A stretch of 64,000 bases of DNA from Schistocephalus solidus. Taxonomy: Eukaryota; Platyhelminthes; Cestoda; Diphyllobothriidea; Diphyllobothriidae. Below the pieces are notes generated by a model, which was not told where the DNA came from, ran no database searches, and saw only the letters and a program-made list of their open reading frames with translations. The stretch is from assembly GCA_017591395.1 (NCBI GenBank), contig WEDG01005576.1:62001-126000 (forward strand), in the 5' to 3' direction. The position numbers and the translations under genes were made by a program. This document shows, in pieces, positions 47,071-58,902 of this stretch (positions are counted from its first letter, which is position 1; each line of letters starts with the position of its first letter).

Positions 47071-50000
47071 AAAAGGCCCATGCGGTGAGTGAATGTGCGT
47101 GGTGACGGCTTATAACGCAAGCAGTGGCCAAATCTACCAAAAGACGGAGACAGCGAAGGAAGAAAATCGTTCAGCCCAAGTTTGACTTGCTCGGCAAGTC
47201 ATCTGAATTTCTGTTGCATTTTCTGCATTCAACGCTTCCATAATAGTGAGCCTACCAAGCTCTACAAAACGTCAGCAACATAATAAATCCGTTCCAATGG
47301 GTTAAACAGAAGGTTGAAAGTTGTCAGGCTGAGCACAGATATCTTTTGATGGGAGTTCAGCAGTGAAATGCAGAAATGGTAGGTTTTAGAACTGCATACA
47401 CCCGTTCTCTTAGGTCCTACTTATTGAGTCGCTCACTGAACTGCCTGTGCGATGTCCGCTCGCAAAAACGTCGACTTATTTGAAGGTGTTCATAAGTATT
47501 ACAGTGGGAAACCGTACATCCTCGGTCGAGAAGCATGGACTGGTCAACACAATTTACTTCGATTATACAGTGGGCAAATCCTAGGTTGCAACACTTTTCA
47601 TTTAAGCCCTCACTGTATAGATCAGGTATTCCTGCTGGCGAAGAACGCGCCTCGTTAACGCGAACCTACGCTGAGAGGTATTTTTCCTTTGATGAAAAAA
47701 AGTGGAAGGAGAAAATTGATAGGAAAAAGCGGACTCACGGATCGGATTCACTATCTGAATTTATGGAAAGTAGGCTTTCGCTCTGTTCACCCAAAAAATC
47801 GGAACGATGACGACTATTTTTGGTCCTCATGGGCACTCTTAATCTACTCCATGGAATAATTTTATATCGTTGTACGCATGGTCTGGAAACTTCAAAGTCG
47901 GGAACTTTTAGCAGCTCTTCTGTGGTATTTTATTAAATATTACAGAAACATACCGTGGACATCCATTGCCAAGACCAGTGCCTTTAAAGTGCAATCACAT
48001 AAAGACGCCTGCTTCTCCTTTGCCCCTCGTTTATGCAAAAAATGCAATGCACGAGCAGAGATCACGCCAATAGAGTTCTTATTTCGACCTAAGAAAATAA
48101 CGTAAGATGAGCGGAGATAGATGAAACAGAGCAAATTCATTATGGCATGTAGCCATAGTATAAGTGGGCGGAATGATTTTACTAGTCTACATTTATGTCG
48201 GCCATCAAAATTCTTTCAAAAGCTAATTCGGCTATTAATTTTTCGAAATACTGATGAGCGTCTGCGTGCGGACCATTCCTACTGCCGTTGAAACAACAGT
48301 ACCAAGCTCGAAAAGTATTATATGACAACTCCTCCTTCTATACACCAAAGAACTCGGGAGGGGTTCTCTGGCTTTTAAAGTTGACAGCAGATGTGAAGAC
48401 GACGTTGGGATACACTGTCTCTCTGAACCTGTTTCATCATTAACTTTTGAAAGTTATCCACAATCGTATAAAAAGTTCGGTGGAAGCCTTCAACTTTCAG
48501 CAAGTACCAGGCGTCGAGGAGAAAAATTGGTCTAAAGATGAGAAAGTTCGAAAATGCTAAGTATGAATACGGATATAAACCGCAAATGACTTTTTCCGTG
48601 CATGGAAATCAATTCAAAGTACATTTGTTTAACACTCTAGGTATGCTGGAAGATGCATATGCATTGACGGCAAAGCAAAACGTGCAATAAATCTTCCAAA
48701 TAATCATAATGGCACAGCCTTCTCCGGGCCCTGCAATTTAGATGACTACTGTATTTAACTTCTGTTGCGGTCACAGTTAGAGGAGTGCAAAACCAGTCTA
48801 CAGTAAATGTCATCCAATAAGTCAGCGAAGTCTGCTTGTTCTGTCGTGGTTATATTCTTATATTTACTAAAGCTGAGCCTCGCTTTGATGGTAAGCTAAC
48901 CGAATAGTTGCCCCTTGTCGAATTATAACTTTCGGCGAGGCCTACACCTAGAGGCAAGCGCAGACGCTCAAGAAGCATCACTGAGAGTAAGTGGTGCTTA
49001 AGAGGAATATGAACCACCGCAATAACTGGTAGGTTTCAAATACTCCTTCTACCCGTCCGAATGCAGACAAAGTTCTGAAATTCACCAAGACAGGGTCACG
49101 CAGCGTAACCTGTCGACGGATATGATTTGGGGACCAGTACACCACTGAAGAGATAGGTTTAGAAGTCTCAATCATAAAACTCTTACCAGATAGTAGATGT
49201 GCTATCTCATGGAACGTTAACGGAAATTCTGAAATGTGTTTTCGATTAGAAAAGATTGCTTATGCAGGGTATTTATATTAGGCATCGTGCAGCACAATCC
49301 CAGGATACTTCAGTCACTTCAGCATGACGAATTTTGAAACGAATTTATTTTCGCTCGCCTGCAAAAACTTCACCCTGTAAAAAATGCTACTTAATACGTG
49401 GTACTTTTCCAAATGATTTTCGGTGTACTTATAAATTCTTATAGTGTATTAAAAACATCTACTAAATATTATTTTATGGTTTCGATTTGGAACTCGTGAG
49501 GTCTTGATTTTGGAAGGCCTAGGGCGCTAGGCCACGCTCCTCCCGCTCACCGCCCCCCCCCCCCATCACACCCACTTTCTCGTCAGTCCCTCTAGTAAAA
49601 GCTGTCCTGCCAATTCTATAAAATTACCTGCTATTCTACCTCATATTTTAGTTCCGATATGTTAATTGTAATATGAACAGAGCCGTAACACAGGGTATTC
49701 TATGGTTTTGCTTTGTTCACACTGGCAGTCGCGGACTTGTGACCGTTCGACAAAGATAATTTATTCATTCGATGATTCAATACTATATCGTAAGGATTGT
49801 GTCGATCCAAATGGTTCAGACGCTTCAAAAACAGCGGAACCCTTGTTGTTGCACGGTTGAACATTTTATGCCCACGATAGACAGCGTGGAACCAAACAAT
49901 TTGGGTAGATATTACTATAGTCGATGTGACTAGACTTTAAAACTGCTTTTGATCGGGTCAGGTCACTGAAACTAGCGTAAACGCAGTCTGTTTTAACAGA

Positions 50001-50710
50001 ACCCTCCGATGATAACATTCTTTGCCGTTACTGAAATGAGGGAAACTCCATTCATTCCTGTTAATTTACTTGACGGTTGCCTCTTTAGAAATGAAAAAGA
50101 CCTTAGTCCGGAGTGTTTCGCACGCTTTTCTAAAGAGCGTAAGTGGCAAAACAAAAGCAAAATGTCCTCTCTTCCGACGCACACCCTTCTATTTCCGACA
50201 GCGCGATGGCTGTTGTTACTTATTGCCTGTCAAACGCTGTTGTTTAAGCACACGGCTAATTTCAAGTCCTAATGGAGACATCGAATTCGGGGATTACCTT
50301 TTGTTTTCAAAAGTGCTATTAAACAGCTGGAAAGTTCATAAACCACGAAGCAAGATGTCTATGTTTACCACTATCCTAACAAATGACACACGGTGACGTG
50401 TTCTCGTTTACGTTTTCGGCCTCACAGAATTCGTGCGTTGATTTCCCCTGAATCAGAACTTCCTTCACTTTCACAAAGGTTGAAATCCCAGTTGGTGGAT
50501 TTAAACTTGCGTCCTCATTGTGTTCTGTGGTTCCTGTCTATGGCTAGTCTCCTCGCTTGTTAATCTAACACATCACTACGAGCCTATCGCAAAAAGAGGG
50601 CTTATGTAAAGGGATATTAGCTGTATGGGCTGCTCGCCTTCCTCGAGAGTGTAAATTCTGGCTGTAACTAATATAAATAATAATAGCGAATGGTTGTTAA
50701 GCAAAGATCA
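47071..50710. other. No gene seen
   Basis: AT-rich sequence without recognisable coding or RNA features. A run of 12 C lies at 49553-49564. Confidence 0.5.
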
Positions 50711-50714
50711 ACAA

Positions 50715-51140
50715 GTAAAAACTAATCGGGACCTGCCTCTTTCTCGATCTCAAGAACGCCAGACACCCACCCATACACGGACTTTGAGGTTTGCGGGCGT
50801 GCTTCAAGTTCATACGATTCCGTTTGGTGTGACCAACGGGGTTGCGTGTTTCCCAGGACAGCACTATTGCGCGCGAGCAACTGAAGAAATTTTTTGTCTA
50901 CGTGGGCAATATTACCATTCGTGGGAACGGCATCGCGGAGCGCAATGTAAACCTTCAAAAATTTCTCAGTCGCCGAAACGCATGGGCTGAATTCTATTGA
51001 AGTCAATAGCACCATCGCTGTGAAGTAAATTAAGCTCCTTGATTACGAGGTGTTCAAGGCCTGTATTAAATTAGATGTGGATCGCCTGAGGCCCCCAGTT
51101 GAAATATATCACCAGCGAGTCCTGAAGTTACGGTAACGAG
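50715..51140 (+). pseudogene. Ty3/gypsy reverse transcriptase relic
   Basis: Across shifting frames the order of a gypsy RT is visible: a DLKNARH-like copy of the DLKxAYH motif (about 50744), then IPFGVTNGVACF (about 50818-50853, usual PFGLxNAxxxFQ), a degraded YVDN region (about 50905), HGLNSIE (about 50983) and LDVDRLRPPVE (about 51072-51104, like PDPxRxxPL). Several frame changes occur, so it is a dead fragment. No protease, integrase or LTR was seen next to it. Confidence 0.7.
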
Positions 51141-51279
51141 CCGTGGGAGTGTTTGCTTCTATTCACAATGGAAATTCCTTTGCTCAGATAAAACTCATAA
51201 GCTTATCCAAAACAAAGTGCCTAACTTGTTACTAGATATAATGAAAGCACTTGAAGCTCTTAAGAAGAAACTTGCACGA

Positions 51280-51513
51280 CATAATCGCTACCGGCCTAAT
51301 GATAGTACCGACAAAGGAGACTGGAATTGTCATTCCTGGCTGATGACGGATAATAAGCCGGAAATTGCCATTCCGGTCTCCCTTGTCTTTGTCATTCATA
51401 TCATTCTGCCACCATGCGGTTGCTGGCGGGGCTCTACAGTGAGCCCCAAAGCACAACGGGACGAGTGAGTCCCGTAACCGATCGGTGAACACCCATCTAC
51501 CATAATCGCTACC
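51280..51513. mobile_element. SINE-related insertion with 13-bp target duplication
   Basis: The 13-mer cataatcgctacc occurs at 51280-51292 and 51501-51513 and flanks 208 bp. The insert holds a near-palindrome: gacaaaggagactggaatt (51311-51329) is paired by gacaaagacaagggagaccggaat read on the other strand (about 51370-51395). Its right part (agcacaacgggac, gatcggtgaac) matches the upstream module of the SINE at 19.6 kb. It lacks the tRNA-like centre. Confidence 0.75.
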
Positions 51514-53605
51514 AACCAGTATGCTGTGCCATCAGTTGTCGAAGCCGAGGTTTCAGACGTCGAGGTTGTCACCACATTTAACGTTCTTTTCGAAACGCCT
51601 ATCCGCGAGCGTACACCACAGTGAAAAACATAAAGAAATGCAAGTAATTTGTTCTCGGTAGTAATCCTTAAATCGTCGCAGACAGACGTTGTCATTTTTA
51701 TCGATGATAACCAGCAAACGGGAGGGAGAGAAAACAACGACACGATTGCTAGTTGCGCAACGGCTTTGCTTGGAATGATTTCAAAAGACTACATGGGTAA
51801 TAACCATCGTTGTATCTCGCAACTAAGGCACTTTGCCTGAGTGAAAAACTTCAATTATTCGGCGGAACATATTCACACCGTTGATGCCAGATGTCTAACC
51901 TGCTGCGAAATAAAACCGTTTTCTCTCGAACACAAGGCGCGCTCACCAAGGCAGCCTAGCAGTTCGAACGACTGTCAATCGACCTACAATGTTACTTTCG
52001 TCAGTGACGTGTAACCGTTCTTTCCTAACGAGTACTAACAAAGATTCGCGTTTTCCGTTTGAATTTTCCTGTTCTGACTATATTAGTAGAACAGTAAATA
52101 AACTTCCATGTCAGCTATTCCGCAACTTCGGTATGACTTCGTGCATCCATACCAATCGGGGATCGTCATTTAGGCCAACCGACATTCGGCAGTTCGCTTT
52201 TTATAAGGCATAGCACTAATAAATATTAACCCTTCCGAGCTAGTAACACTTTCTTTCAGTTGGATAACATGGGTGACTGCACCACCAACGTATGTTAAAA
52301 TGCACACGATCGGAAGACTGTTTCCATACCTCGGTCGCACAGCCAGAGTATATTGTGAGACGATGCACTCTTACTGCGACTTTTCAAGATAGGAGACCAA
52401 ATATGCAATTGACTGGCCGGATTAGGTCACCCGGCTAATCACTTGTCCTTTAGTCGTTTGATAAGTGCCCGCGCACCTAAGACAAGACTAATGTTTGACT
52501 TTGGCGGGCCGTAAGTTCGTTTGGCTGCGCTCCTCAGAATTGCGAACGCTGATAATAAGTTTAAAGCGTTACGCTCGCATCCTGACGCCTGCGCTAGCAG
52601 GCGCCTCAAGCTCGCACTCTCACACGTATTTAGCGACGGCGTGTGTCCATATCAGAGCTTTTTTGAAGAGATGACCCTCTCCCACTCTTCCCCTCTTCCA
52701 TTAGTGTGCACTCTATCGAACGCCGCTCGCTGTTTGACAGCTGCCTGCCTTGTCTTCTAGACCCACGCGTTTTTCCGCGAGACAAACCTCCCACCTCTAT
52801 CCTCTCCCGGTAGATTTCACTCCATGGACCCTACTCTGGGCAATTAATTGGTAGACATATATGTCGTCCGCTGTAAGTGCAGTGGAAAATAATCATATAG
52901 AAGACCCGGAGGAAGCAGAAATTCATATGGACGCTACCTCTGAATCGGATAAGTTAACGGTTCAAAAGTTACGTGAATAGGTCTTGCGAAACAACATTGC
53001 ACACGCACACCTATGTGAACTTTTTGGAAACAATTAAGCCATAAATACCCGAACTACCAGCTGACCCAAGAACGCTCTTGGGGCTTCGTATAAGTAGGAG
53101 GTAGCCCCTACGTGTACGGGGGAAAACGTCCACGTCGGCTTAGAAAAAAACTTCACACGCTTATGCTTAAGAATACGGTGCTTGTAGCCGGCGATTTGGA
53201 AATACAGTTGGTCATTGTCGACCTCCCGATTTATGGGAAATGAAAAACACAAATGTGGTCTATTTTAAGAAGAGAAGTGCAGCCCTTCCTTAGAAATGCA
53301 TTTCCGGTAGGCATTTATTGTGGCGACGGAAAGCCTTCCGATGTGCACGCTTTCTAAAAGTTAATTGTTAAGGAGATTATATACCCGCAAGATAATGGAA
53401 TCCAGATGGAAAGACATCAGCCTAACTAACAACAACTTTAAGAGCAAGCAGATCTTACGTCGATTTCAAGTTTTTTTTTAAAATTATTGTTGGCTTGCAG
53501 GCAACAATACAGGACCATCATCAGCTAACCTACCGCCTTCAACACAATGCGGACAGAGGGACAAGAGACGAGAAACCTTTGTACTTTTGAATTTTTAATA
53601 CATTT
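51514..53605. other. No gene seen
   Basis: No recognisable domain, RNA or repeat family. Confidence 0.5.
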
Positions 53606-53635
53606 TTCTGTAATGAACGTACGTTCATTACAGAA
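53606..53635. repeat. Perfect 30-bp palindrome
   Basis: ttctgtaatgaacgt followed directly by its exact reverse complement, with no spacer. It is centred at 53620/53621 on cgtacg. Confidence 0.95.
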
Positions 53636-53872
53636 GACGTCTTCACAAAGCCAATACCTTAATAAGAAAGGTGCAGGGGGTATAAAATTCGTAGTACGTA
53701 AAAGGATTCGAGTGGAAGACGTTAGTACCCTTTTCGCCGGTTGCCTGATATATCGATTATTCTATATCCATTAGATATACATTTTGCGGAAAAAATAGAT
53801 ATAGCACAGATATACATATTTCGATTAACAGATATTTACTGGAGACCTAGTAGATATTGCTTACTATTGTAA

Positions 53873-53903
53873 GCTCGCTATAGCTATAGGGTAGCGAGCT
53901 TAA
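53873..53903. repeat. Inverted repeat, 10-bp stem
   Basis: aagctcgcta (53873-53882) and tagcgagctt (53894-53903) are perfect inverse copies around an 11-base loop. This part also has scattered agatat motifs (53740-53860). Confidence 0.8.
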
Positions 53904-55285
53904 GTTTTATGTTAAGTGTGCGTACAGCTTTATGAGTTCACTACCCTTCAAACTTCTTGTTAATGCGCTTAGTTACTGTCAGAGCCTGTACTTGAATAAA
54001 ACTGTCAAAGATCCTTCAACTGCCCCCCGGAAAGCTTACCACCGAACGCCGAAAACTCAGCGCAGGAACAACCACAAAACACAGCCGCAACCATTCTGTC
54101 CTGGCCATGAATATATAAATCTTGACGGCCAATCATAATTTCGCCGCTTCTTAATTTAAATATGCTGATTTAATTTGCTTGTGATAACAATTTTCCTTCG
54201 CCATTTTCCCGACATGTTGGCCCTTTTGTCCTTTAAACGCAAATTTTCCCACTAAGCATTAAGTTTTTCCAGTATATATTCGTTTTTAAGGTTTTTATTG
54301 TTATACTACAATTCTCAAAGGATCAGTTCTGTAATAGACCCGTTTTAGATACGCAACGAATCCCAAATTACTGACGCCCAAATAGGAACAAGACAGTTGT
54401 GAAGGGGAAGAGTTTGGGATTATTTGGTACTAGAAATTAGAATTCTATTAGGGCTTGGTCCTGAGAGGATCCTTTTGGTGGGATCGGTTGTCCTGAGCAG
54501 ATCTTTGGCAGGTCCGTAGGAGAAGGAGCGGCGATGGCTGGAGGAAGCTTCAGAGAGCGGCCTCCGGTCAAACGTGATCAGCCTTAATTGTCCTCGGTAT
54601 GTATGTCGTGTTCTCCAGACGATTTGATATGTTTACATAGAATAGACCAATAGATATGCATAAATCACGCATCGTAGATCAAATACACCAATGACTGGCC
54701 AATAGGATTATCAGTACAGTTTTTATGGCCTTCCGGTCTCGATTGGTAGTAACGACGTTTTTACAGGTAGTAAAAATAGACTTCCCGACTTTTCGAGGGG
54801 CCAATATTATCAACGGTTAAAAGTGACACAAGCCAATAAGTTAAGAGAATTGACATGAAAACTTGTGCATGCTATCCAATGGGAGTGTTGGCTCCTGGCG
54901 CTTGTAATCTGCTAGTAATATGAGCTACTAGAAAAAATTGAGAAACTTTGATTCGATCTTTACACTGCCCCCTCCTTTCTAAAGTTATCATTGTCCCCAG
55001 CGAACTCAGTGTCTTCTCACGGACGTAAGGGGTCCCTCGATTTTTGAGGGTTATAAAGCAGTGGCATTGCGGTTTCTTCTCACCTATGTGTAGGATTTCA
55101 ACTCAACTATCGAACCCCTCACGATCCACGCAACACACTACATCACCTGGTTGTTCTGTTCTGTGGTCTCCATTGGCTGTCCCCCAGTGTAAGTCGATTA
55201 AACTGAACCGTGAATTCAGATGTGTAAGGTCGATTTTCGATCTTGAATTAAGCAGATCGTATCAGAGAGCATTCTGGTGAAGGTA
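53904..55285. other. No gene seen
   Basis: This may include the 3' part or LTR of the gypsy relic that follows on the minus strand, but I found no paired LTR to confirm it. Confidence 0.4.
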
Positions 55286-55289
55286 TATG

Positions 55290-55410
55290 GCCCTGGCCAG
55301 TCCATTACTAACTTACTTGGTAATCCCTGGGGAGTCGCATTTTCCCTGAGCCACATGATGTCACCAACATCATAGGGACACTCGTGGGTCAGCCTGTCAC
55401 AGTGTTCCTT
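55290..55410 (-). pseudogene. Gypsy integrase C-terminus (split by insertion)
   Basis: On the minus strand it reads KEHCDRLTHECPYDVGDIMWLRE, the usual integrase C-terminal YxxGDxVWL region of Ty3/gypsy elements, continuing toward WPGPY near 55290. It is cut off from the integrase core at 56701 by the non-LTR insertion 55411-56700. Confidence 0.8.
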
Positions 55411-56700
55411 TTTAGAATTTAGAATTTAGAATTTATATTTGGTTAGCACCGGGAAGGTACTGTCTAAGCAAACATTAGTAACGAAATAAAGTTATGACAA
55501 TGTGTGCAGATAAAATGTACAAATTCATAAATTGTCCTGCTATGTCAACAGTTAGCAATGTTTTAAAATTAATGGTGAACTAGAAAAAAATAGGCAGTGA
55601 AAAAAACTCCTACCATGAAAATGGAGGCAGAGTTCAATAGGCCTTCATTTTCGAATAGAAGGTAGGAGAAAAAAACTGCTTAGGAAAAAATAGTCAGGTG
55701 GTAGAATAGGGTAATACTGCAGTAGCATTTCAGAATGAGATAATGAAACGTCGAGGTGATTCGTTCTTGATCACTTAGGCGTATGAAACAGAATCTCACG
55801 AAAAATGCGTCAATGAACTTAAGTCCTCAGCATCATAGGATCCAGAATTGAATTCTGATGATGGTTAGTATCCAAAGAAACCGCAGCATTTAAGACTGTG
55901 GACCACCGAATTTGTACGTCCGAATGACGTCATCGTTTGGAGGACGGGTGATATAAGGAGACATTATAGTTCATGGGCGTCTCCAGGTAGCGTAAATATA
56001 GTTTCAAGAGGGTTACTCAAATTCCCGATGGTCCTTTCTCCGGAGTCATGGGGAAAGCTACTGGGAAAAAGATGAGGAAAATAAAAGGTTAATAGAATCA
56101 GTGTTAAGATAAATGTGCAGTCTTCGCTTGAATGCAGATAGACTAGTTAACGACCTTATTTCAATTGGCAAGTTATTCCAAAGAAAAACTATACCTAGAA
56201 GCAAAGAAGAGAGAGCGTTTACACGTGGAGGATGCAGGGGAGGTATAATTAGTTCAGAATTTCTTAGGTTATAAGGAAGACTAACGGGGGTAATGACAGA
56301 AAGCTTTGGGAGAGTTGAACTATTATTAAGACGAAAAAAAGGAGACAAAAGCCTGTTTCCAAGTCTCTTGACCCAAAGAAATTTTAAGCTTCGTTAGCTG
56401 GCATCTTGTTGAGTAGGAAGTAGTTAAAAAGAGTCGGATATAGGAGTTTTTTTGGTGAAATTTCTTTGAACATTTTCAATTTTTGAACGGCTAGATTCGT
56501 TCATCAAAACCGAAGAAAGGACAGCAAAATTCGAGAATGGGAAGTACAAACATACGATAAAGTCTTAATTTAATTTCAGGAAGGTAGAAATTATAAGAAA
56601 TAAAGCCGCAAATCTGAGCAGCTTTGGCCGTAATTTTATCGGCATGAGGCGAAAGATCTAATTTATTGGTGTAGCTTAAGCCCAAGTAACTCTGGGCTCC
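55411..56700 (-). mobile_element. Non-LTR retrotransposon 3' end inserted in gypsy integrase (element A, copy 1)
   Basis: On the minus strand it starts at about 56697 with the late RT domain (LGLSYTNKLDLSPHADKI; RLYRMFVLPILEFCCPFF), ends its frame near 56058 with FLWNNLPIEIRSLTSLSAF, and has a 3' UTR ending in a tttagaa-type repeat (55411-55435). It is strongly 5' truncated, as is usual for this class. The target duplication is short, about tcctt at 55406-55410 and 56698-56702. Stops are present in the coding part. Confidence 0.8.
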
Positions 56701-57480
56701 TTGTTAGTGTATTCGTGCTTCCTCGGTGGCTATACGCATCTTCTTGTGCAATGCAGCGACATAAGAACCAACCGGTATTTGGTTATTCTCAAGAGGTACC
56801 TGTAGGTCTTCTGGTATTTGCATTTCCCGGCCACATGTGAATGCGAAAGGCGTCTGCTCTGTCGGCGAGTGAATCGTGGAGTGGTATGCAAGCATGCACG
56901 CTGGCAATGCATCATCCCACGTGAAGGGATCATGGCGATCCATAAAATCCTTTAGTAAACCAACTAGCATCCTATTTGTCCGCTCCACTTGACCGTTACC
57001 TTGCAAGTGGTAAGTCGTGGTGCTCGTCTTATTGACCTTTTATTATTTACATAGTCTGTGAAGAACCACGTTTTCAAACGAAGACCCTCGGTCCGAATGG
57101 ATCTTTCATGGTGCGCCCGATCTACATACCCACTTTTTAAATATGGCCGTGGCAACAGTTTCAGCCGAAATGTTGGGCAGGGGTTCCAATTCAGCCATTT
57201 TGGTAAAAAAGTCAACCATCACTAGAATATATCGGTTACCTAGAACTGATGACAGTAACGGTGCATCTTAGCCAACGCTCATACGTTCGTTGGGGTATCC
57301 CGTCAGAATTGGCTGAAGAGCAGCCCTATTCAACTGTCGTGACAATTTGATCTGATTGCACAGGGTGCAATACCTTATAAACTTCCACACAGACCACTTT
57401 AAGTTAGGCCAATTGTATCGGCACCTTAGGGCCCACTCGGTCTAATTGATGCCTACGTGCCCCAATTGTGAATGGATTCA
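56701..57480 (-). pseudogene. Gypsy integrase core relic
   Basis: On the minus strand the three DDE-region blocks are visible: ILVMVDFFTKMAELEPL (first Asp, about 57228-57178), IHSDRGSSFE (second Asp, about 57098-57069) and GNGQVERTNRMLVGLLKDF (Glu, about 57000-56944), then the conserved WDDALPACMLAYHSTIHSPT. An upstream zinc-finger-like CTLCNQIKLSRQL lies near 57350. In-frame stops and small deletions make it inactive. Confidence 0.85.
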
Positions 57481-57659
57481 TTCAAGAACCTCGTCTTCCA
57501 TGGATAATTGTAGGAGAATACGTCACGGGTATTTCTCCCCATCTCAATAGAACAAAACGTCATTATCCATAAAGAGTTTGTTCCACACCGTGTGCAAGCA
57601 ACGCGTCTCATATCTATGGCCTCTCAGTTCAACTGCACTAAGTGCTCTAGAACCATTTA

Positions 57660-58403
57660 ACTTCCTATGGTATTTCCGGCAAATATAAAGGTCTTCTTGC
57701 TGAGCTTCCGCCTAAAGACGGCTTTGGTCGTCGTGTAGGGACACGGTACTAATGTTAATGTCTGTACATGATGGACATTCACCTCGAGGACAGTAAGGTT
57801 TCTGAGCAAAGACATTGGCCTTATTGTGCTGACGTCCTGGACGGTATATGCACTCAAACTTCTACCCGGCTAGTCTCTCTTGCCCCCTTACAACCTATCC
57901 TTCAGCATTCTTAAAGTTCCGCAACCAGGTCAGAGAGCTATGATCCATGCGCACGATGAAGGGCCGCTATTGGAGGAATCGCCGTCATTCTTCCACGAAG
58001 TGGGTGAGTACGAGCATCTTTCTTCTGGTCACGCAGTAAAGGCGTTCTGCATTCGTCAGAGATCGGCTTAGATACTGAATAATGCACTCTATACCACCTG
58101 GTTGTTTCTGAGATAGGATATCGCCTATGACAGTGTCACTAGCATGGGTACCTAGAACAAATTTCCAAGCGTCATTGCAAATGTCGGGAAACTGAAACTG
58201 GAGTGGTGCACAAATTATCCATCAATTTCTGTAAGCTATTAGTACGATCAACAGTCCGCTTAAATTGTACGTCTTTCTGGGTCATTTTGTGAAGCGGGTC
58301 GGCTATATGAGCATAGTCTTTGATAAATCTTTTATAGTAAGAAGCTCGTCCTAGAAAACTGCGGACTGCAGTTACATCCGTAGGGGTGGGCCACTTTTTT
58401 AAT
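57660..58403 (-). pseudogene. Gypsy RT C-terminus and RNase H relic
   Basis: On the minus strand from 58403: WPTPTDVTAVRSFLGRASYY, the RT connection region (usual WPxPxxxxxxxxFLGLxxYY), then GTHASDTVIGDILSQ (RNase H, usual TDASxxGIGAVLSQ), RSLTNAERLYCVTR, and FIVRMDHSSLTWLRNFKN down to YRPGRQHNKA near 57830. It has several stops and frame changes. It continues in order into the integrase at 57480-56701, so this is one minus-strand pol relic. Its upstream RT part is cut off at 58403 by another insertion. Confidence 0.85.
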
Positions 58404-58902
58404 TAAGAATTTATATTTGGATAGCACCGGCAAGGCACTGTCTAAACAAACATTAGTAACGAAATAAAGTCATGAAAATGTGTGCAGATAAACTGTACAA
58501 ATACTTAATAATGTAAACAGAACATGTCCTGCTAGGACAACAGTTAGTGCTGGTTTGAGATTAATAGTGAACTAGAAAGATAGGCAGTGAAAAATAACTC
58601 CTACCTTAAAAATGGAGGCAGAGTTCAACAGGCCTTCATTTTCGAATAGAAGGTAGGAGAAAAAACTGCTTAAGAATATAAGGTCAGGTGGTATAGTAGG
58701 GTAATACTGCAGTAGCATTTCAGAATGAGATAATGAAACGTCGAGATTATTCGTTCTTGATCACTTAGGCTTATGAAAAATATCTCTTCAAAATGTGTCA
58801 ATGAACTTGAGACCTCAACATCTTAGGATCCACAATCGGATTCTGATTATGGTAAGTATCCATCGAAACGGCAGCATTTTGGACTGTGGACCACCGAATG
58901 TC
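58404..58902 (-). mobile_element. Non-LTR element A, copy 2, 3' part
   Basis: The 3' UTR is nearly the same as 55430-55910 of copy 1 (shared agcaccgg, aaacattagtaacgaaataaagt, gaaggtaggagaaaaa and ggaccaccgaat). It is interrupted at 58902 by a + strand RT element and resumes at 60532. It sits within the gypsy RT region. Confidence 0.85.
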
